NCBI RefSeq assembly: GCF_029852145.1
Contig: NC_079971.1
Span: 10,211,697-10,275,696, forward strand
DNA: 64,000 nucleotides
Direction of reading: 5' to 3'
From: Microplitis mediator
Taxonomy: Eukaryota > Arthropoda > Insecta > Hymenoptera > Braconidae
The notes below the pieces were generated by a model. That model was not told the DNA's origin, searched no databases, and saw only the letters and a program-made list of their open reading frames with translations. The position numbers were made by a program, and so were the translations under genes. Position 1 is the stretch's first letter, and each line of letters begins with the position of its first letter. Positions 23,593-34,204 of the stretch are shown here, piece after piece.

Positions 23593-24290
23593 AAATTAAT
23601 TTGCAGCATTGCAAAGCGGCCTCTGCAATACCAAGGAGAGACCTGGCGATGCTGCAGACAAATGTATCCTTAATCCAAGAACCTTGGGTTTAGAAAAGAC
23701 AAGTTTTAGGGGTAGATAGAAACATCAGCAGCCTGACCCATAGTGAATCAGAGGGAGGACCTAGGGCCTGTATCTTTATCAATAAGAAACACACAGCACT
23801 CAAGTTGCACCAGCTCTGCACCAGAGATCTAGCTGTCGCTTCGATAAAAATCTTCATCGGGAGAAATAGGGCGGAGTTGATTATCGGCTCTGCCTATTTT
23901 CCATACGAAGATGCCAATGTACCTACCAAAGAAGTTACTGAATTGGTAGAGTACTGTTAGTTCAAAGGGCTGCCACTACTGATCGGATGTGATGCAAACG
24001 CACACCATACGGTTTGGGGCAGTTTAAATATTAATGACAGGAGCTCTACATTGCTAGAGTACCTTTCTACTACAAGCCTGGAAATCCTAAACTTAGGGTC
24101 TTGGCCGAATTTCATTACTTCACGGAGACATGAAGTAATTGATGTTACGCTGGGCTATCATAAGATTGCACAGTCAGTCATGAATTGGCGAGTCAGTGAA
24201 GAGGATTCTCGTTCTGATCATCGCCAAATTCATTTGACGGTAAAGGATGGCAAAGACAGTGGTCATCTACAAGAAAGAGCTAGTCAGTAG
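23593..24290 (+). pseudogene. LINE ORF2 endonuclease domain (APE type), broken
   Basis: One frame reads through an apurinic-endonuclease-like domain: NVSLIQEPW with the catalytic Glu, GSAYFP, GCDANAHHTVWGS at about 23986-24024, IDVTL, and the terminal SDHRQI with the catalytic Asp-His pair near 24215. In-frame TAG codons occur at 23691 and 23958. This domain nicks target DNA for target-primed reverse transcription. The RT domain that should follow is missing; sequence resembling the element ends near 24365. The GCDANAHH form suits R1/LOA/I-like clades. Confidence 0.8.
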
Positions 24291-24365
24291 GCTGAGGAAA
24301 TCCTGCGAAAGCCTAAGAACCGCTAATAGGATTGAGCAGGCGGTCGAGCACCTGCAGACAGCTAT

Positions 24366-25011
24366 TGTTCGTATTTTTTAATAACAAAATAAGTCAATTT
24401 TTTCGCTAACAAATCGTGTTTTTTCCTTTAAGTGTTCCAAAAAAGTAAAAAATTCAAATTTTAAAAAACCCTCTCAGCGTTACTTGGGGACAACTATTAT
24501 CTAATGAAAAAACTTTGGACCCTTGATTTCAGATGATCCAGCACTAAGATATGATGGTGACCGCGATCCTACTTTTTTCTGAAACGCGTCCGAATAATTG
24601 CTGAAATTGCCGTATTTTCAATATTTCTTCGTGAAAATTTTACAAAATATTCTCCGAACACCATACTTTAATGTACCATTGGTTCAAATAAAGCGATTTT
24701 AACAGTGTCGTTACAAAAAATTCTCAAAAAGATGTCTTTTCTTATACAAATTAACGTTACCCTCCCCTTATAACAGGGATACTGCTACCTTGGTCGTCTT
24801 TTTTAAGGGCGCCACTGGAAGTATTAACGGTCTTCCAGAACCAGATCTTAATGTTCAGGGTCGTTGTAAATTTTAATTTGTAAAAGAAGGATGAGGAAGG
24901 ATAATTTATATTTAGTTAACACTTTATTTAAAATAACAATTTTAACCTTTTATTTATCATTACCTTTGACAATTTTATTTCAAACCATATCAGCCTAATA
25001 GAGTCAACTAT
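24366..25011. other. Unassigned AT-rich stretch
   Basis: Follows the truncated LINE. No gene, and no inverted or direct repeat partner that I could identify within the window. Confidence 0.35.
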
Positions 25012-25967
25012 TGTAACGGGGTGAAATTTATTTCTTTTAAATTCGACTCATGCCAAAACGAGAGCGACCTCCTCCTACAACAACGGCCGATAACCGGACA
25101 ATCTACTCATCGCTGGGGTCACTGCTGTCGAGTTTTCGGGCAGTTTGTTTTTTTTGTAGACGTTGGCCAACCTGCGAGTGAGGGGTACGAGGCTTGGCAT
25201 TTTGCGAGCGACGTTCTATTGGTTATTGGCGTTCATCAGCGACGGACGCACTTCCCGCACTGATATCAATACAACTATAATTTTACATTTCAACATCCAG
25301 TGTTAATTTATTCACATATACGCCATTTGCCAAGAGCTTATAAGCCCACTGGTGAGTGGAAGCTTATTTTGGTTACAATAAAATTACTTTGGGATATTGG
25401 AGAATTTGTTTGGAAGTGGACTTGGGACCTGGTGAAGGAGGATTGTGTTCGAGGAGGCTAGATGACTGGAGGATTTGTTGGAGTCTTGTTGGAGAGGATC
25501 GGCGGAGGTCAAGGGAGAGTCGTCGGAGTTGAGAGTGTTGAAGTGAGTGGAGTTTACCTTGAGAATTAAAATTGTTATAATAGAGTCATTATTAAAATTT
25601 TCATAATACAGTCATTTATAAAATTGTTCATAGAGTCACTTATAATATTGCATAGTAAAGTCAGTTATAATCTTTATCAAAGTCAATTGTCGAGTCAGTT
25701 CACCATTCATTTTGTTTACTGTTCATCTGTCATATATAAATTATTGTAAGGCGACCTGTCTTGAATAAACGCCAGACTTATTAATTTTATATAATCTACA
25801 TATTAATTATTTTTGAAACATTTCCCTCTACAAGTATAAGTATCGACAAATTTTCAGACAGGTTCGCAAAACACCTCAAGTTTTGCATATGTGTGGGACA
25901 CTTATTATATTGAGACCACAATCTAAATCAATATAATGAGCAGTGCTCATTGAGCACACCCATAACA
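25012..25967 (+). repeat. 5' LTR of another retrotransposon (956 bp)
   Basis: Starts TGTAACGGGGTG and ends CCCATAACA, immediately followed by T and the primer site TGGCGCCCAACG at 25969. It contains GAATAAACG near 25763 as a candidate polyadenylation signal. No second copy is in the window, so the 3' LTR is lost or the element was truncated near 28070. Confidence 0.75.
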
Positions 25968-25968
25968 T

Positions 25969-25983
25969 TGGCGCCCAACGTAA
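25969..25983 (+). promoter_or_regulatory. Primer binding site, tRNA-Lys type
   Basis: TGGCGCCCAACGTAA two bases after the LTR end; a standard gypsy primer site. Confidence 0.8.
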
Positions 25984-26171
25984 ATTTTAATAACAAAAAT
26001 TTTAGGAGAGAGAGTTGGTTGGCTTGAAACTTTGGGGAAATATTTTTGTTCTTATACATAAAATGGTTGAGTTTTTTTTTGGTTGTAAAGTAGCGTCGGT
26101 TGTGGGCGAGTTGAGGGAATTGGTTTGGAGGACGGAAGGTCCTAGTCCGCAATAAGTTTGATACTTAGGAT

Positions 26172-26217
<46 letters not shown>

Positions 26218-26300
26218 TGTCCTTGGTTGGTTGATGAAAAACAAACTTGGAAAAAAAACCTACATGGTTAAAAAAAAAATCTGTGATATTTATTTAATTA

Positions 26301-27251
26301 CACCGGCACACAAAAAAAAATAAGTTCTCTGTACTTTTGACGGGACCGATTTATTCCCATGTATTTTGACCCGCTGAATCCGAATCCGAGGTCCGTTTAA
26401 CCCGTACACCCTCAGATTTTTAGAAAACTTTAAAAAACCTCAAAAATACACAAAAATCGACCGTTTTTTAAATTTATAAATTTTTTTAACCCTAACTAAG
26501 CATGATTTTTATGTATTTCGGTCCTCCACATACTAACCTAAAGTTCATTTAAAACAGTAGCCATTTAAAGTCTGAGCAAATTCCAAAAAACCCCAAAAAA
26601 TTGCAAAAAAGCAAAAAAATTCTTAGTGTTGTGATGAAAAAAAATTTTTTGAAGCATATTAAAATTTTTTTATGTTTTAGGCCAAAATATTTTTTATATA
26701 TATATCACAGATCGAACAATATGATTTCTTTTATTTATTTCGATTTCAAAAATGATTTTTGTTATACCAAATTTTATTTTTTTCGATTTTTTGGGAATTT
26801 TTGCCATTTATTTAAAATTTTAGAGATGTCTGAGCCATGGATGTTCGAGAATTATATGTGACAGATAAACATACACGAAAATAATTATTTATTTAGCCCT
26901 ATAAAATTTTTTTCATCACAACACTAAGAATTTTTTTGCTTTTTTGCAATTTTTTGGGGTTTTTTGGAATTTACTCAGACTTTAAATGGCTAATGTTTTA
27001 AATAAACTTCAGGTTAGTATGTGGAGAACCGAAATACATAAAAATCATGCTTAGTTAGGGTTAAAAAAATTTATAAATTTAAAAAACGGTCGATTTTTGT
27101 GTATTTTTGAGGTTTTTTAAAGTTTTCTAAAAATCTGAGGGTGTACGGGTTAAACGGACCTCGGATTCGGATTCAGCGGGTCAAAATACATGGGAATAAA
27201 TCGGTCCCGTCAAAAGTACAGAGAACTTATTTTTTTTTTTGTGTGCCGGTG
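26301..27251. mobile_element. 951-bp palindromic element
   Basis: Ends CACCGGCACACAAAAAAAAA and its reverse TTTTTTTTGTGTGCCGGTG. Arms of about 340 bp match almost perfectly (for example GGGACCGATTTATTCCCATG) around a spacer of about 265 bp. Flanked by TTA at 26298-26300 and 27252-27254, a possible 3-bp duplication. It is inserted in the leader of the LTR element that begins at 25012. Readings inside are shadows. Confidence 0.9.
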
Positions 27252-27719
27252 TTATTTTTATTATTTTAATTTTTATCTATATATTTAATTATTTATTTAT
27301 TATTTATGCACGTTATTTTATTAATCATTTGTTTACAATTTTTTTTTTTTCAGTTGTTATTTTACTTTGTAAGAAATTGTAGACTCGGTAAACTTTTGCT
27401 GGGTGAATTTTATTTTGAGTTGAGGTCAAACTCAAAGGAAATAAATTCTTTGGATTTTGCTGTAGATTCAGGATAAATTTTTACCGAGTAATTTCACTCG
27501 AGTTTCATTGTTGCTTGCAAAGTAAAATAGAATTTTATTATTATAGAGATCTATTTTATTCAATTTATAATATTAATTTTGAAATTTTAAGCGCATTAAT
27601 TTATTTATATTGTCGGAAATTCTTGTCAGCTTTAGTTTCGAGATTAATTTATTTCTTAAACATTTAAACAAATAAGTTTTCTTAATCCTCTATATACATA
27701 CTTAATTTAACGTTTGAAA

Positions 27720-28063
27720 ATGTCGACTCATTCAAGAGCAGCAAGTACTGCGCGGGCAGAAGAACGCCGTAACAACGATGACGTTGTCATTGTTGGTGCA
27801 TGTACGTCTAATAACCCGACACTTCCGGTACAGCAGGGCACAGGGTGAGTACACCACTCGCCTCGCCCGTGTACTCGACAGTTACTACCGCGCCTACTAA
27901 CACAGTAACTTCCTCGGTACCGTCAACAACCGTAACAACAACTAGTAGCACGAGCGGAGCTAACCAAATCTCGGTCAATACGAGAGTTAATAACGCTTTA
28001 TCCCCTGGATCTAACCCAGTATTAACTCAAGTCGGGGCGAGAATTGACAGCTCGGTAACATAA
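27720..28063 (+). pseudogene. gag N-terminal fragment of the 25012 retrotransposon
   Basis: ATG at 27720 opens 42 residues (MSTHSRAASTARAEERRNND onward) to a TGA at 27846. An overlapping frame continues to 28063 with a Thr/Ser/Val-rich low-complexity sequence. The position after an LTR, primer site and leader suggests the start of gag, broken by a frameshift. No capsid or knuckle region remains. Confidence 0.5.
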
Positions 28064-29737
28064 TAAATTTATGTAAGCCAAATCTGCAATTTCCATATTT
28101 TATTATTTTACGCATCAACGTTTTCACTGACCCGATGTCCCAATACTCAAAGCTTAATTATCAATGTTCTCACGTTGACTTCACGGCACTTTCACGTTAA
28201 CAAATTGATTGATTTTATTTCTTTTAATTATATTTAATTAATTAATTTATGATTAAAATTTCTCTAATGTTAATGATTAGATTATTGACTAAATAAAGAA
28301 TAATTTTCCGGCTCACGATCTCATGAATGGCCTGGAAAATTCTATGACGCAGTAAATCCGGCCATGTTGCCTGGATTTTTCTAGAGCTTCAAGGACACTA
28401 GATTCTTTAGCGTCTGGCTGACGAACTTATTTTTACGCTGATTTGTCACGTAACCATTCAAATAAATTTATGATTAATTAGTAATAAGTATTAAAAATAT
28501 TATTTAGGTTCAAATTTGAATGGTTACGCGGGCATTTCGTTGCCACGCCGTTGCTGAGACAGCGTTTGCTCGTGCATGCGCGCGGCGTGAATGAGAGCAC
28601 GTGGGTGCTAAAATTTTAATTTATAATTTAAAAATAATTACATTTAATATTTATTATTTATATGGGAATATTTATTATTTGGCGTTATTCAGGGGACATA
28701 ACGTGTGGTCACATTATGCCCCAATCATTGTCTTTATTTTATTTAGTAAGAATTTAATATCCAGGTATTGAAGAGATGAGAATTATTAACCGCAGAGGAG
28801 GGAAAAAATCAATATTTTCTCCTGCAATATCGACGCTGATTATATGTGTTAAATAATTATTATTTAATTAGATACATATTTTGAAATAATTGTTTTGGTA
28901 TGAATAAATACCATATAGATGTATTTAATTTATTATGTATCATTCAGGTAGGGTAAAAATGTTTTTATAATTTATTTAATTGATTTCAAAGGCCCAGAGC
29001 TAGATAACGATCATGATAATAATTAAGGGCGATTGTTGCGCCACGTGGGTGGCCAACAAGTGGCCGGCCCAAAAAGTAGGCAGAAAGGTATGCATAATCA
29101 AAGAAAGCAGACGCTGTTGTTATTGTATCAAAGTTAATATACGTCGTAAATACGTTTAATTCGTTTGTTGCCAATTAACAGTGGTTAATTGTATAAAAAA
29201 TAAATTCACCGGGTGACTGAGTTTCAGTGTGAGTTTGGATTTATTCGGGAGACGAAATCGAGTAAGTACTCTTGTATTATCCTCGTTTAAAATTGTGATT
29301 ATTTTTTATTGATATTAATTAATCTTGATGAATTATTTATTTTGTCTAAGTAAATTATTATAATATATGAATTATTATTGTTGATTTAAGTATTGGATTT
29401 GAATTTGGAATTTTTTTGAATTATATAGATTCTACCCCCAGGGGTTTATTAACGAGTATAATTTATATTTATAAGTAAAATATTGTATCAAAGATTTTTG
29501 ATCATTTTTTATAAATAATTTAATCCAACAATTTTCGGGGAAATACTCGGTATTCATTTTCCTGGGTCTTTTTCCTGCTGTATTTAATTTGTTTCATTAT
29601 TTTATATATATTTTTAACTGAGCTTATTATTTTTCTAATTGTTTCCTTTTTTTCTTTAATTTCAATCGATTTTATCCGCTTCGAACAAGCTTCTCGCTCG
29701 GATTAATCCTCGCAAATTTTCTGGTCCAGTTTAGATT
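28064..29737 (+). other. LTR-like region without genes
   Basis: 28300-28620 holds a hairpin (AACCATTCAAATAAAT...ATTTGAATGGTT). 28690-29300 has features of an LTR: AGGTAGGGTAAAAATG near 28950 matching the minus-strand LTR region near 21700, then TGTATAAAAAATAAATTCAC near 29190 as a TATA-like element. No coding sequence is supportable. Confidence 0.35.
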
Positions 29738-30452
29738 GTAATTTATTTGATATCTATAGATATCAAAAAAAAATTTTATCTAATAAAGTTCAAAAATTCA
29801 TTTTCTTTTTAAAAAACAAAGTACACAGTTGATAGATATCAAATAAATTATAACCGTCTAAATCGTCTTTTTCACATTATTATGACAATGAGTGAAATTT
29901 TTACTGCTAAAATTTACAAAATTACGTGATTGTTTACTTCACTCAACAAAAAAATGAAGAAAAACAAAAAAATTTTTTTTTAATAAAATTGAAAAATTCA
30001 TAGTTTTGCGAAAACAAAAAACACAGTTCTAAAAATTTCATAATCTCTTAAAATAAGGGCAAGGCGTTATACAACAAAAATTGAATGTCAATCGTCTTTC
30101 TTGACGAATTTCAAGAATTTAAAATTTGACAAATTTGTCATTTTTCAAAATTTTTTATTTTGAATATTTTTTTTTTTCATAGCCTCTAGTATCCCTTTCA
30201 AATCAAGCTTTGGATCATTATTTTAACTATCATAGTTTTTGAGATATCTAAAAAATAAAGTCGAAAAATTTTAACAATCGCCAAATTTTGTATTTTGCAT
30301 AACTTTTGAAGAATAATTTTCAAATATTTTTCCTTTGGCCGAATTGCGTTATATGGTTATAGAAAACTTCCGACCAAAATTCGTCCAAATTGAAAGGGAT
30401 CGATTCCAACTATTGGTCGATTTGACGTGGAATTACCCATATGCTAAACACA
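29738..30452. repeat. AT-rich repeats at the target of the giant element
   Basis: A small inverted repeat lies at about 29738-29862 (TAATTTATTTGATATCTATA and reverse). The stretch up to 30442 ends GTCGATTTGACGTGGAATTA-CCCATAT, a diverged copy of the terminus of the foldback element at 14290-14316. The giant retroelement inserted about 15 bp beyond that end. Confidence 0.6.
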
Positions 30453-31541
30453 TACGTGTTACGTCGAGATCGAGCGGGAAAATATTTAATATCGAATACG
30501 AAATAAAAATTTTTATTTCTCGCGCGAAGCAACTTCGTTCGGTAGACTTTTTCTTTCGTTACTTCTTATCTTCGACAGCTGTACAGAAGGCTAACAAAGG
30601 AATTTCCAATCAGACCACCCAAATGCAGTTGTGTGAACCGAGCACTACTACATTTAAATCATAACAGAGGTACAAGTTAAACGGTGACTAAGAGTCTAGC
30701 ACAAAGAGTCTCCAACCGCGACTCTTTACCTCCCGCAGAGTACCACCAAATTTAACTAGCCTCTGTTCGATGCGGCATCCGGTCTTTTGTTCAATTAAAA
30801 GTCGATCCATATTCTAATATCTTATTTATACACGACAGTACATTTATTCCTCTTTAATAAAAGAATATAAAATCGCAGTAACGCCTTCGATATAAGTTTT
30901 TTGGGCAGCAGTGTCAATATCAAGACGAGTTTTTCAGCTAGAATATGTAAAAACGCATCCGGTAAACCACTAGACAATAGAATTTGAATTTATTAAATTG
31001 TCCATCAGCCAATGAAAATTCAGCTATCGAAGCCTTTGTTAAGCTGATGGCCAACCAACCGTGACGTGATATTGATAAGACCCAGCCCTTCACGTTTCGT
31101 CTTAATTATCTTACCTGACCACCAAATCTGCTGTTGCCAGGCAAGCGTTCTCCTACTTTCATACCTAGCTCCGAGTCCCAAGATAGAATACTTCCCCTCA
31201 AAATGACACCACCCAGCCACTTCCTCGATTGCACTCCATCTTCGATCCTCCACTCACCTTATCACTATATTGACGACCATATTGATCCGCGCTTCCCAAA
31301 TGATCAAAGTTTTGGGAATAGCCACTCACCATCTTCCGATTGGTTACTCTAACGTTTAAGGGACCTATGTGATTACCTTCTTATCATAGAGCCATAATGT
31401 CCATCCAACCACCGATAAGCCGGGTGCACATTGGTCCCCCGAAAAATTAGAATACTTACGTGCGTAAGTAATTCTCACTACCTAGTGGGAGTTCACCCCC
31501 TTTCTCCATGAACACCCCAGGGAGAACAAAGACTCCGAGCA

Positions 31542-31549
31542 TATATAAG
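31542..31549 (+). promoter_or_regulatory. TATA box of the 5' LTR
   Basis: TATATAAG within CCGAGCATATATAAGGAGCA. The start of transcription would be about 25-30 bp on, near 31570-31580, giving a leader of about 790 nt before gag. The same box occurs in the 3' LTR at about 52471. Confidence 0.65.
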
Positions 31550-32137
31550 GAGCAATTCTTTTCTATTGTATTCGCCTCACCTTTGTCTTCAGTTGATATT
31601 ATTTTTCTTCCTTATATCGATCATATCATCTAAATAGTCTAAAGCGATCAGATCTATTTTACTTTGGTTCAAGGCTCCAGTCTAATTTTTGATACATCTC
31701 AATAGAGATACGGTTCATTTTTCCCATCACAACTTGCTATTACTTTTCAATTATCAAATCCGAAGAATAATTATTGTCTATTTTTGGAAAACGGGCTTAA
31801 TATAATATTTTTCCCAGATTTTCACATCATTCGCGCAATTATTACTCCGGGTCGGAACGTGCGATTACGCGAATAGTGCGGTTTATTTAGAAATTATCTA
31901 GCCTTCTGTGCGGACGCGAATTTAGGCTTTTAAACTCAGCGAAGTGACAGTGAACAACTCGGTGCCACTTAAGAAGACCCAACCTCGACGTGATCACCTC
32001 CATTCATCGCTACTCGAAGGGTCCAATTTGCCACGGGGTGTCACAGCCATTGTCCAGCCAACACCAGGCCACAACAGCCAGCACCTGTTGTATTGTAACA
32101 ACAAACATCTTCGAAACTAAATAAACTACCTGTATCT

Positions 32138-32143
32138 GTAAGT
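32138..32143 (+). promoter_or_regulatory. Candidate 5' splice donor in the leader
   Basis: GTAAGT (in TATCTGTAAGTCC) lies downstream of the presumed start site and upstream of gag, where the common donor of spliced retroviral RNAs sits. Inference only. Confidence 0.35.
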
Positions 32144-32316
32144 CCTGACATTTTTATTTTTAACATTAAGAAAATATACATATTCCTGACCTATATCCAT
32201 GCTCGGCACCAAATAACGAGGTCCCCGTTACCCGAGTAAAGGACTTAAGTGTCTTGACTCAAAACTAAGGGACTGTCCTATGTTATGTCTGTCTGGACGT
32301 AACATAAATAAAAATT

Positions 32317-32334
32317 TTGGTGTCAGAAGTGGGA
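32317..32334 (+). promoter_or_regulatory. Primer-binding-site-like sequence
   Basis: TTGGTGTCAGAAGTGGGA begins 12 bp after the LTR end, a wider gap than usual. It matches the site after the 10308 LTR. Confidence 0.6.
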
Positions 32335-32365
32335 TTCGCGTTTGAAATGCCCGCGGTGCCTGAGC

Positions 32366-34204
32366 ATGACTAAAGATACTCCCCCAGTAACGAGATCGCG
32401 CAGTAAAAACCGGCAACAACTCGAAGGCCAAATAGAGGGTACTGACTGGCAAAAATTAAACCCGCTACTCTTAACACCGGAACAGCGAGCTTCATTTAAT
32501 CAGCAATTTGCACATTCGGACTCTGCGGGCGCGGCCGGAGGTAATTCCGCTCAAATAACTGCAACAGAACAGACGAAACGAGAACGAGACCGAGTGCGTG
32601 AACAAACTCGCAAAAATAAATTAAGAATAGAGGAGGAAGAGCGACAGTTCGAAGAAAGGAGACGTTTACAGGAAGCACGAGAGTTGGAGGAGCGACGGTT
32701 GAGAGAGGCGGAGAGAGCGCGAGTCGAAAACGACCAAGTCAGACGGGAAATTAATCTCGATAATTCACAAATTGCACAAGTCAACGGACACGATCCACTA
32801 CCAGCCCCAAATATAAATGAAATACATGTCGTTCTACCAAATTCGATTAAATATGCGGTTGAGGCGGTTCCTTATTTTACGGGCCAGAATATACCGCTGG
32901 CCCATTTTATTGAAGGATGTAAGGAGACAAACGCGATGGTACCCGCCGAACACGAACAAAATTTGGTACTAATGTTGCGGAATAAATTACGCGGTGAAGC
33001 GCGGAGAACTGTTCAGGGGCAGACTTTCAGAACGGTAAATGCCCTTTTATCTTATCTTAAGGAATTGTACGAACCTCCCAAATCCTTGTATCAACTACAA
33101 GGGGAAATAGGAAGGGTTTTTCAACGCAACGACGAATCGGCACTTTCTTATATTAATCGAGTTTTTGAGTTGGGAAATCAGATATTGGACGTGGTAAAAT
33201 CATACGTACCGGGTAATGAGCCCTTAAACCCGGCAGAGACCACAAAATATGAGAACGAGTTTCGGAATTGTCTGGTGCGCGGGCTAAAACCGGAAATAGA
33301 ACAAAAAATTCCAAGAAATCAACCCTACCGAGAAACCGCGACCGAAGCCGTGAAAATCGAAAAAGATCTGCGCGCTGAGGAATTATTAAGGGGAAAGACC
33401 CTGACAAGACGAGATATAAATTATTCAAATCGTAGTTTTGACTATGAGCTACCGAGCGGTCGGGACAGAAAACGCGTCAGGCTCATACAAGGACAGCTTA
33501 TTGTTTGTCAAATTTGTAACAAAAGCGGCCATAGTGCTCTGACATGCTACCAACGAAATACGAATCTTGATGCTAATAACCGTAATCAACCCCCCCATAA
33601 TTCGGCTAATGGTAATAATATCAATCGATATAATAATAATAACAATGTAAGCGCAAATCCATATCGGGGAAACCGCGATCGGTACAACGGGAACAACAGA
33701 AATCGATATAACAATGACCCGCGTGGTAACAACAATCGAAATAACGATAATCCCGATCAAGGGCAGTATGGGAACCCTTACGGGAATAACTATCCGGGTA
33801 ATAACCAGTACAATCGAAACAACGTTAATAGTAACAATAATAATAATAATCATAATAATCAGAATAATTTGAGAGGTGAGTCAAACACCTCAACTTTTAC
33901 TCGCCAGCACGCAAATGTAAAAGGTGAGGAAAAAATTTGTTATTATTGTAAGATGCCCGGGCACTTTATGATGGATTGTATGAAAAGAAGGGACAACAAC
34001 AGGAGATCGTTTGTAGACAGGCCGCCGGGGCCGTCCACGGAAGAGCGAGTTCGCGCCGGTGAAGAAAACAGGTCGGGAAACTATCAAGCCCCCTTGCGTT
34101 CGGGCGCGCCGCGGGAGGTCGGGAGATCTGAGCGTCCGGTCCTGCAAGTAATTCCGGAGGATATGGACACGGAGGAGCCATTGCAGATGTTCCAGTGGCA
34201 GTAG
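32366..34204 (+). CDS. gag: Gag polyprotein
   Basis: The reading is 612 residues from the ATG at 32366. An upstream ATG at 32347 opens only a nine-codon reading in another frame. Residues about 70-140 form a charged coiled coil rich in Arg/Glu (RERDRVREQTRKNKLRIEEE). A capsid-like retrotransposon gag domain follows (PYFTGQNIPLAHFIEG to about residue 290), then two intact CCHC knuckles, CQICNKSGHSALTC (33506-33547) and CYYCKMPGHFMMDC (33938-33979), separated by a long Asn/Tyr/Arg-rich low-complexity tract. Gag would assemble the particle and bind RNA. It ends in TAG at 34202-34204; pol is open in the -1 frame across the end, so a -1 frameshift probably joins them. Intact. Confidence 0.9.
   Translation: MTKDTPPVTRSRSKNRQQLEGQIEGTDWQKLNPLLLTPEQRASFNQQFAHSDSAGAAGGNSAQITATEQTKRERDRVREQTRKNKLRIEEEERQFEERRRLQEARELEERRLREAERARVENDQVRREINLDNSQIAQVNGHDPLPAPNINEIHVVLPNSIKYAVEAVPYFTGQNIPLAHFIEGCKETNAMVPAEHEQNLVLMLRNKLRGEARRTVQGQTFRTVNALLSYLKELYEPPKSLYQLQGEIGRVFQRNDESALSYINRVFELGNQILDVVKSYVPGNEPLNPAETTKYENEFRNCLVRGLKPEIEQKIPRNQPYRETATEAVKIEKDLRAEELLRGKTLTRRDINYSNRSFDYELPSGRDRKRVRLIQGQLIVCQICNKSGHSALTCYQRNTNLDANNRNQPPHNSANGNNINRYNNNNNVSANPYRGNRDRYNGNNRNRYNNDPRGNNNRNNDNPDQGQYGNPYGNNYPGNNQYNRNNVNSNNNNNNHNNQNNLRGESNTSTFTRQHANVKGEEKICYYCKMPGHFMMDCMKRRDNNRRSFVDRPPGPSTEERVRAGEENRSGNYQAPLRSGAPREVGRSERPVLQVIPEDMDTEEPLQMFQWQ

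Larger units (their letters stand above)
30457..32304 (+). repeat. 5' LTR of the giant element (1848 bp)
   Basis: Starts TGTTACGTCGAG, ends CTGGACGTAACA. It contains a TATA box at 31542, AATAAA at 32120 and a GTAAGT word at 32138 that could be a splice donor. The block around 32078-32213, which includes the last two, is absent from the 3' LTR. Confidence 0.93.

Noticed and set aside
30335..30664. Reading across the 5' LTR border, repeated at 51375-51593
   Set aside because: It is simply LTR sequence. The LTR context and loss of homology at the border show it is not a gene.
31020..31352. Two overlapping ~75-codon readings in the LTR (again at 51949-52281)
   Set aside because: They are copies within the LTRs, upstream of the TATA box, with no domain.
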